Shown here piece after piece: positions 45,609 to 49,866 of a stretch of DNA of 49,866 nucleotides (within the stretch, counting starts at the first letter, position 1; the number at the start of each line of letters is the position of its first letter). Below the pieces are notes generated by a model. That model was given only the letters and a program-made list of their open reading frames with translations, was not told the DNA's origin and made no database searches. The DNA is from Acidobacteriaceae bacterium (GTDB lineage: Bacteria > Acidobacteriota > Terriglobia > Terriglobales > Acidobacteriaceae): NCBI GenBank assembly GCA_030041305.1, contig JASHOC010000094.1, forward strand, positions 1 through 49,866, written 5' to 3'. The position numbers and the translations under genes were made by a program.

Positions 45609-47581
45609 CGCGCCGATTTTTCACAACCGGTGTGCGGGTGCGTCGATGGGGGCACGGGCACGCGCGTGTGCTCACGGCCACGATGCTGTTGGCGACCTTT
45701 CCCGCCGCGATAGAGGCGCAAGCGGCTCCTCCACCCACACCCTCGGCGCCGGCCCAGAAAGCGCCCTCCAGCGCAACCCAGCCGGCCAAGCCGGGAAAAG
45801 AGCCCGGCGCCGGAGCCGAGCGGCGCGCCGTCAAATTGTATCTGGCCGGAAGCAAGCTTTTTGCCGCCGGGCAATTCGATGCCGCCATGCGCCAGTACCA
45901 GCGGGCAGCAGCGCTCGACCCCACCAAGCCGGATTACCGGCTGGCGGCGGAGGTTGCCCGCAGCCATGAGGTCTCGGCGCTGATCGAGGCCGCCGCCAAA
46001 GACCGCCTGTCCGGCGATACGTCTGCGGCGACGGCGGCATTGACCCGCGCTATGAATCTCGATCCCAAGAACCCTGAAGTCTCTCAGCACCTCTACGAGT
46101 TGGGTGACGCCGCCCTGCGCGAGCAACCTCCGCCCCTCTACCAGCAAGCCGAAAATACCCTGGGCGGGGCGCCGACGTTGCTCGCCGCGAGCGGTTTGCG
46201 GAGCTTTCACCTGCGCAACGAGCAACGGCAGGTGATTCAGGAGGTGTTCAAGGCCTTCGGCATTGACGCCATGCTGGACGAAAGCGTGCGGGCGACCCAG
46301 GTGCGGTTCGACATGGATGACGTCAGTTTTGCGCAGGCGGCGCACGCCCTGGGACTGGCGACAGACACGTTTTATGTGCCGCTGGATGCCTATCACGTGC
46401 TGGTGGCGCGCGACACCGCAGAAAACCGCCGCAACTACACGCGGCAGGAACTGGAGACGGTGTACCTCTCGGGGCTCACGAGCCAGGAACTGACCGACGT
46501 GGGCAATCTGGCCAGAAACGTCTTCAATGTGGCGCAGATGGCGGCTGATCCCTCGGCCGGCACGCTCACCCTGCGTGCGCCCCAAGCCAACCTCGATGCC
46601 TTTAACGCCACCATGCGCAGCCTTCTCGATGGCCGCAATCAGGTGATGCTCAATGTGCGCCTGATTCAGCTTGCGCACACCAGCACCCGCAACACCGGCG
46701 TTCAGCCTCCACAAACGTTCTCCGCGTTCAATGTGTATTCCGAGGAGCAGTCGATCCTGAATGCCAACCAATCCCTGGTGCAGCAGATTATTTCGTCGGG
46801 CCTGGCCTCAGCGGGTGACACCCTGGCGATCCTCGGCATTCTGCTCGCCAGCGGCGAGGTTTCGAGCTCGATTTTTTCGAATGGAATCGCGCTCTTCGGC
46901 GGCGGGCTCACGGCCTCTGGTCTTTCTCCGGGCGGGCCGGCAACGCTCAACCTGAACCTCAACTCTTCGGACTCGCGCGAGATTGACGATATTCAGTTGC
47001 GACTCGGCGACGGCGAGGCCGGCACACTGACCGAAGGCGAGAAATATCCCATTCAAACTTCATCGTATTCGACACTTTCGGGTTCGACGCCGAACATTCC
47101 CGGGCTAACGGGCGCGGGAAGCTCCAGCAGTCTGACCTCTCTGCTTTCGTCGCTCACCAGCGCAACGCCCAACATTCCCATGATTCAATACCAGGACATA
47201 GGGTTGACCCTGAAGGTGACGCCCAACGTGCTGCGCGATGACGATGTTGCGCTCACCATTGACCTGAAGATCACGGCGCTGGCCGGGACGTCGATCGACG
47301 GCGATCCGGTCCTCAACAACGAGGCCTATTCCGGGGTGGTGACCATCAAAAGAGGGCAGACCGTCGAGCTGGCGAGTTTGTTGAACCGTACCGAGAGCCG
47401 GGCCATTACCGGCACGCCGGGAATCAGCGAGATTCCGGGATTGAGCAACATATCGGCAAACGACCTGCAGAAGAATTTTTCCACATTGGTGATCATCATC
47501 ACGCCCCACGTGGTTCGCGGGACCCAGGCGGCCGGCCACACGCCCATGATGCTGGTGGACAAGGGCTCCAACGCGCCATAG
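45605..47581 (+). CDS. TPR-containing secretin (type II/IV pilus-like outer-membrane channel)
   Basis: 658 aa. Order: an N-terminal membrane or signal segment (about 20-38), a Pro/Ala-rich linker, two TPR-like repeats (about 75-175: AGSKLFAAGQFDAAMRQYQR, DTSAATAALTRAMNLDPKNP), an N-domain (about 195-330 with MDDVSFAQAAHALGLATDTF), and the secretin core (about 400-640) with YQDIGLTLKVTPNVLRDDDV, VVTIKRGQTVELASLLNR and IPGLSNISANDLQKNFSTLV, ending LVIIITPHVVR, which is the secretin-family signature. Usually this protein is part of a pilus or secretion operon; no pilus genes flank it here. It begins inside the HAD stop (ATGA). Confidence 0.88.
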   Translation: MTRRFFTTGVRVRRWGHGHARVLTATMLLATFPAAIEAQAAPPPTPSAPAQKAPSSATQPAKPGKEPGAGAERRAVKLYLAGSKLFAAGQFDAAMRQYQRAAALDPTKPDYRLAAEVARSHEVSALIEAAAKDRLSGDTSAATAALTRAMNLDPKNPEVSQHLYELGDAALREQPPPLYQQAENTLGGAPTLLAASGLRSFHLRNEQRQVIQEVFKAFGIDAMLDESVRATQVRFDMDDVSFAQAAHALGLATDTFYVPLDAYHVLVARDTAENRRNYTRQELETVYLSGLTSQELTDVGNLARNVFNVAQMAADPSAGTLTLRAPQANLDAFNATMRSLLDGRNQVMLNVRLIQLAHTSTRNTGVQPPQTFSAFNVYSEEQSILNANQSLVQQIISSGLASAGDTLAILGILLASGEVSSSIFSNGIALFGGGLTASGLSPGGPATLNLNLNSSDSREIDDIQLRLGDGEAGTLTEGEKYPIQTSSYSTLSGSTPNIPGLTGAGSSSSLTSLLSSLTSATPNIPMIQYQDIGLTLKVTPNVLRDDDVALTIDLKITALAGTSIDGDPVLNNEAYSGVVTIKRGQTVELASLLNRTESRAITGTPGISEIPGLSNISANDLQKNFSTLVIIITPHVVRGTQAAGHTPMMLVDKGSNAP

Positions 47582-47638
47582 GCCATCTCTCGAATCACAT
47601 GGATTTTCGTCCGCGCGGGGTCGCTTCGCAAAAGCGCC

Positions 47639-47758
47639 CACAGCCTTTCTCCTTCTGCCGTACACCGAACCCAGGAAACCAAGAGCGATTCCATCAAAGA
47701 ATCGCCACCTGTGATTGAAATTGCAAAAGTTAGACAGTGAAGGAGTAATGCTCTACGC
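47639..47758 (+). mobile_element. MITE-like element, family B copy 2
   Basis: About 120 bp starting CACAGCCTTTCTCCTTCTGC and ending GGAGTAATGCTCTACG, with the central near-palindrome GCGATTCCATCAAAGAATCGC (around 47685-47705). It aligns end to end with 23261-23380 in the same orientation. The ends pair as imperfect inverted repeats (AGCCTTTCTCCTTC against AGCATTACTCCTTC on the other strand). The right end overlaps the stop of the response-regulator gene (47753-47755). Confidence 0.7.
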
Positions 47759-48151
47759 GTCGCCGCTCATCTTCGGCATCAACTCGGCGACGACATCGAG
47801 AATTTGCGTCGGATGCAGAGGCTTGGGAAGGATTTCGAACGAATGCCCTTGCCGCCGGGCCGTCTCCAACAGTTCGTCGGTTCCGGGATGGCCTGAAACC
47901 AACACCACTCCACAATCGGGGTAATTGTCCCTCAATACGGCGCCCAGCTCGATGCCGTTCATGTGCGGCAGCATCACGTCGACGATGGCGACCTCGGGCC
48001 GCCAAACGGCAAGGGTCTCGATGGCTTCTTCAGCGGAGTGCGCGACCCGCACGGTGTACGAGCGGGAGATGAAAATCAACTCGAGCGATCGCGCCACTGC
48101 CGGATCGTCATCAACTACCAGAATTCTGCCGCCGCCGGAAAGAACTGCCAT
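47753..48151 (-). CDS. Receiver-only response regulator
   Basis: 132 aa. One receiver: acidic pair in ILVVDDDPAVARSLE, phosphoacceptor Asp in VAIVDVMLPHMNGIELG, switch Ser in VVLVSGHPG and Lys in ILPKPLHPTQIL. The ATG at 48151 leaves a short N-terminal tail; a GTG at 48187 adds 12 residues. No strong ribosome site is present for either. No kinase is adjacent, so it is an orphan. Its last codons run into a family B repeat, which provides the TAG stop. Confidence 0.88.
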   Translation of the reverse strand: MAVLSGGGRILVVDDDPAVARSLELIFISRSYTVRVAHSAEEAIETLAVWRPEVAIVDVMLPHMNGIELGAVLRDNYPDCGVVLVSGHPGTDELLETARRQGHSFEILPKPLHPTQILDVVAELMPKMSGDA

Positions 48152-48186
48152 GATTCGGAGGATGCGTTTCCCTTTCTGAAGGTTCA

Positions 48187-48236
48187 CTGGGAGCGAAGCA
48201 AAACCGGCAACTCCTTCGCTCCGCTGTCGCTCCCAG
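48187..48236. promoter_or_regulatory. 10-bp inverted repeat upstream of the response regulator
   Basis: CTGGGAGCGA (48187-48196) and TCGCTCCCAG (48227-48236) are perfect inverted repeats 30 bases apart, with a further CTTCGCTCC inside the loop that could compete for pairing. They lie 35-85 bases upstream of the ATG at 48151, so they could form a structured leader in that transcript. Confidence 0.4.
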
Positions 48237-48644
48237 CCAGCGTGAGCTGCAATCGGGGCTACAAACCCCGCAGGGCAATCTCTTCATTCTCCTCTTCAAG
48301 GCGATTTGCGTTTTGCCATTTCACGCTGAAGCAGAATTAATGACGTCAATTTTGTTATCAGGTTCCGAGGCAAACTCGAAAAACGGCGTATCGAAGTTTT
48401 GCATTTAGGTTCCTATTCGGTTCTAACTTATGCCGGACCTCAACGGCGTGTCAGCTGATGTTGTTTGAATTCGCCCTCCCAAAAACTCGAAAGCGAAAGA
48501 TTCCGGAAGAAATCGAGAGTTCCGGTTACTAAACCGTTAAGATGCCGGGACATTCCTGTTAGTATGCTTGCCATGTAAGCTAAATTATTCATTCCATTGG
48601 TGAAATTGCATAGATGAAATGTATGGCTCCAAGGCTGGGAGAAG
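48237..48644. other. AT-richer divergent region before the XRE/S24 gene
   Basis: About 400 bases without a recognisable gene. Base composition turns AT-rich from about 48330 to 48600 (for example AATTTTGTTATCAGG and AAGCTAAATTATTCATTCC), as expected for a repressor-type promoter or transferred DNA. No exact operator repeats were found by eye. Confidence 0.4.
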
Positions 48645-49430
48645 ATGGCGGCACAGAAGACAAGCTCGAAGGAATGGGCGGAGCGGATACGCCGTCTCCT
48701 GGGCGATCTCAAGCTGAGCCAAGCCGGGTTGGCGGAGCGCCTCGGTGTCTCGCCGCCCACGGTTTCCCGGTGGGTGCTGGGTCGGCAGGAACCGACGGCG
48801 GAGAGCTATGTCGCTCTGGGCAACCTCGCCCGCCCGCCGAACGGCGTCTATTTTTGGGAACGCGCCGGAATTGACGCCTCCGGTTTGCTTGACGCCAGCT
48901 TCCATAACGCCGTGTCTTCACTGCGTATCGGCCTGCACGATCTCCAACTCATCGTAGGGCGCAAATTTTCCCGCCAAATTACCGGAAGCGCGAACGCCGT
49001 TGTCGTTGCCGTTCCTTTGCTCAACGTCACAGCGTTTGGCGATCGCATTCCGCCCCAGGAAAATGTCAGCCTTTCTGATGCCGGAATCGAAGAGATTCTT
49101 CTCGCGCCGCTCTCCTGGTGTCCGCACCCCGAGAGCATGATCGGCATCCATTTCGCCGGCGAGTCGATGCTGCCGGCCATCGCGCCCGGCTCCATTCTCT
49201 TCGTCGATACCGCCGTCAGAGAACGGGAGCATCTGCGTCAGCGCATCACCGTGGTCTCGCATCGCGATCTCGGCTTCAAAGTTGCCCGCTTGGAGCGCAT
49301 TGGCGCCTCAGACCTTTTGATCTCCGCGAATTACAAGTATCCGCCGGTCGATGTGAGCAACGCCTCGAAGTGGAAGATTTTCGGCGAGGTTCTCTGGTGG
49401 GTGTCGCGCGAAAGTGAATTGCATCCCTGA
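48645..49430 (+). CDS. XRE-family regulator with S24 (LexA/CI-like) C-terminal domain
   Basis: 261 aa. The N-terminal helix-turn-helix (about 15-65) reads KLSQAGLAERLGVSPPTVSR followed by WVLGRQEPTAESYVALGN. The C-terminal domain (about 155-255) has the S24 layout: GESMLPAIAPGSILFVD holds the candidate Ser nucleophile after GE, and GFKVARLE the catalytic Lys; the residues normally used in phage-CI or LexA self-cleavage are thus present. A clear Ala-Gly cleavage site between the domains is not seen. It could be a phage-derived or SOS-like repressor, or a non-cleaved CI-type regulator. No phage genes flank it, but two mobile repeats and an IS follow immediately. Confidence 0.8.
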   Translation: MAAQKTSSKEWAERIRRLLGDLKLSQAGLAERLGVSPPTVSRWVLGRQEPTAESYVALGNLARPPNGVYFWERAGIDASGLLDASFHNAVSSLRIGLHDLQLIVGRKFSRQITGSANAVVVAVPLLNVTAFGDRIPPQENVSLSDAGIEEILLAPLSWCPHPESMIGIHFAGESMLPAIAPGSILFVDTAVREREHLRQRITVVSHRDLGFKVARLERIGASDLLISANYKYPPVDVSNASKWKIFGEVLWWVSRESELHP

Positions 49431-49470
49431 TCCGCGTTCGTCGCCGGAATCACGCAATGCCGACGAACGC

Positions 49471-49669
49471 CTATAGCACTTCTCCTTTTGCTGTAGACGG
49501 AAGTCCGGAACGCTATAGCGGTTCTCCAATTGGTGTAGAGCAGAACCTCGAACGTTGAGTGGCGTTTTTCCTAAGAAAACGCCACCCGGCACGCCCCTCA
49601 AAACTTCACGGGAATTGGAGAACCGCCGTAGCGTCGATTCGATCAAAGAATCGCTGCGTCCGATTCAAC
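49471..49669 (+). mobile_element. MITE-like element, family B copy 3, interrupted and truncated
   Basis: Left part 49471-49515 (CTATAGCACTTCTCC...GGAACGC) and right part 49629-49669 (TAGCGTCGATTCGATC followed by AAAGAATCGC) match family B copies 1 and 2 in order. The family A element 49516-49628 lies between them. The last third of B is missing because an IS66-type end starts at 49670. This order dates the events: B first, then A and the IS. Confidence 0.65.
49516..49628 (-). mobile_element. MITE-like palindromic element, family A copy 2
   Basis: 113 bp, the inverted counterpart of 21250-21362 with only 4 differences, and again flanked by TA (49514-49515 and 49629-49630). The inner hairpin GTGGCGTTTTTCC...AAAACGCCAC is kept. 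Its left end TATAGCGGTTCTCCAATTGG resembles the left end of family B copy 3 (TATAGCACTTCTCCTTTTGC), so the families are related. Confidence 0.8.
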
Positions 49670-49866
49670 GTAAGCGTCCGAAGCTGCCATCTGGCACGGA
49701 TTGCAGTCGTGTGAGAGACTTTTGCGGGAGCAACGAAGTGTCCACGTATTTTCAAGTGGACACTTCAAGCGCCGGTGCTTGGGGAGTTTCAGGCGGCCTG
49801 GGAGACGGACTGGAGCGAGTCGGCGAGGTTCCAAGGCAGCAGCTCTGCGATGCGACTGATGGGGTG
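49670..49866 (-). mobile_element. IS66-family element, partial (runs off the window)
   Basis: An element end starting GTAAGCGTCCGAAGC at 49670 fits the IS66-family terminal repeat, which begins GTAA. It is followed after about 120 bases by the 3' end of an IS66 TnpC gene on the minus strand. In between, GTGTCCAC/GTGGACAC (49738-49745 with 49756-49763) forms a stable hairpin. The target duplication cannot be checked because the other end is outside the window. Confidence 0.75.
49789..49866 (-). CDS. IS66-family transposase TnpC, C-terminal 25 residues
   Basis: The minus strand from the window edge reads HPISRIAELLPWNLADSLQ and ends QAA followed by TGA (49789-49791). The HPxSRIxELLPW stretch is the well-known C-terminal motif of IS66 TnpC (DDE transposase). 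Only this end is visible; the catalytic domain is outside the window, so activity cannot be judged. Confidence 0.75.
   Translation of the reverse strand, partial: HPISRIAELLPWNLADSLQSVSQAA

Noticed and set aside
44993..46771. A 592-codon minus-strand frame
   Set aside because: Antisense of the HAD and secretin genes, with Arg/Gly-rich shadow composition.

Overview
This is a GC-rich, gene-dense chromosomal segment that looks like an acidobacterium (Terriglobia-type). That placement is an inference from gene content: split glyQ/glyS, a DipZ/ScsB-like DsbD, secreted YVTN-propeller/phosphoesterases, Tat-exported SelA-like and glycoside hydrolase proteins, and a small membrane protein ending in a proline-rich SFQRPPP-type tail. 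No rRNA, tRNA or CRISPR array was seen.

Layout. Positions 1-1640 are a decayed accessory patch: a frameshifted fragment of a multicopy hypothetical family, a frameshifted GIY-YIG gene and a degenerate repeat-containing coding remnant, followed by about 900 bases with no convincing gene. Positions 2572-12427 hold a nine-gene chemotaxis cluster on the plus strand: cheA, cheW, an outer-membrane porin, a small periplasmic phosphate-binding-like protein, an MCP, cheY, cheB, cheR and a CheX-like phosphatase. The porin and binding protein sit inside the signalling genes, which suggests one module from outer-membrane entry through periplasmic binding to an inner-membrane receptor. CheA carries two CheW-like domains and a receiver that has lost its phosphoacceptor. 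Positions 12548-20786 are housekeeping genes: dsbD, glyQ/glyS, a Nudix hydrolase, and hflX with hfq upstream.

Positions 21250-31127 are a secreted-protein region: a GH39-like glycosidase, a decapitated S9 peptidase, a YVTN-propeller/phosphoesterase, an esterase fused to a beta-propeller, and secreted or membrane hypothetical proteins. Positions 31227-38585 carry a P-loop kinase, gap, a PD-(D/E)XK-like protein, RidA, pgk, NAD synthetase and a DsbA-like protein. Positions 38597-42209 are a two-gene minus-strand unit of Tat-exported proteins (SelA-like PLP enzyme and discoidin-containing glycoside hydrolase). Its upstream region holds a structured RNA candidate with an intrinsic terminator and a CRP/FNR-like site. 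Positions 42927-47581 are purC, cvpA, a Fis-type regulator, a HAD phosphatase and a TPR-secretin; then come a receiver-only response regulator and an XRE/S24 repressor-like gene.

The most distinctive signal is a set of small palindromic, non-coding mobile repeats (MITE-like). Family A (113 bp, two inverted copies, 4 differences, flanked by TA on both sides in both copies) and family B (about 120 bp, imperfect terminal repeats, central hairpin) share related ends. At the right edge one A copy is inserted in a B copy, and that same B copy is cut by an IS66-type element that runs out of the window. In both intact B copies the repeat end overlaps the stop codon of a minus-strand gene.
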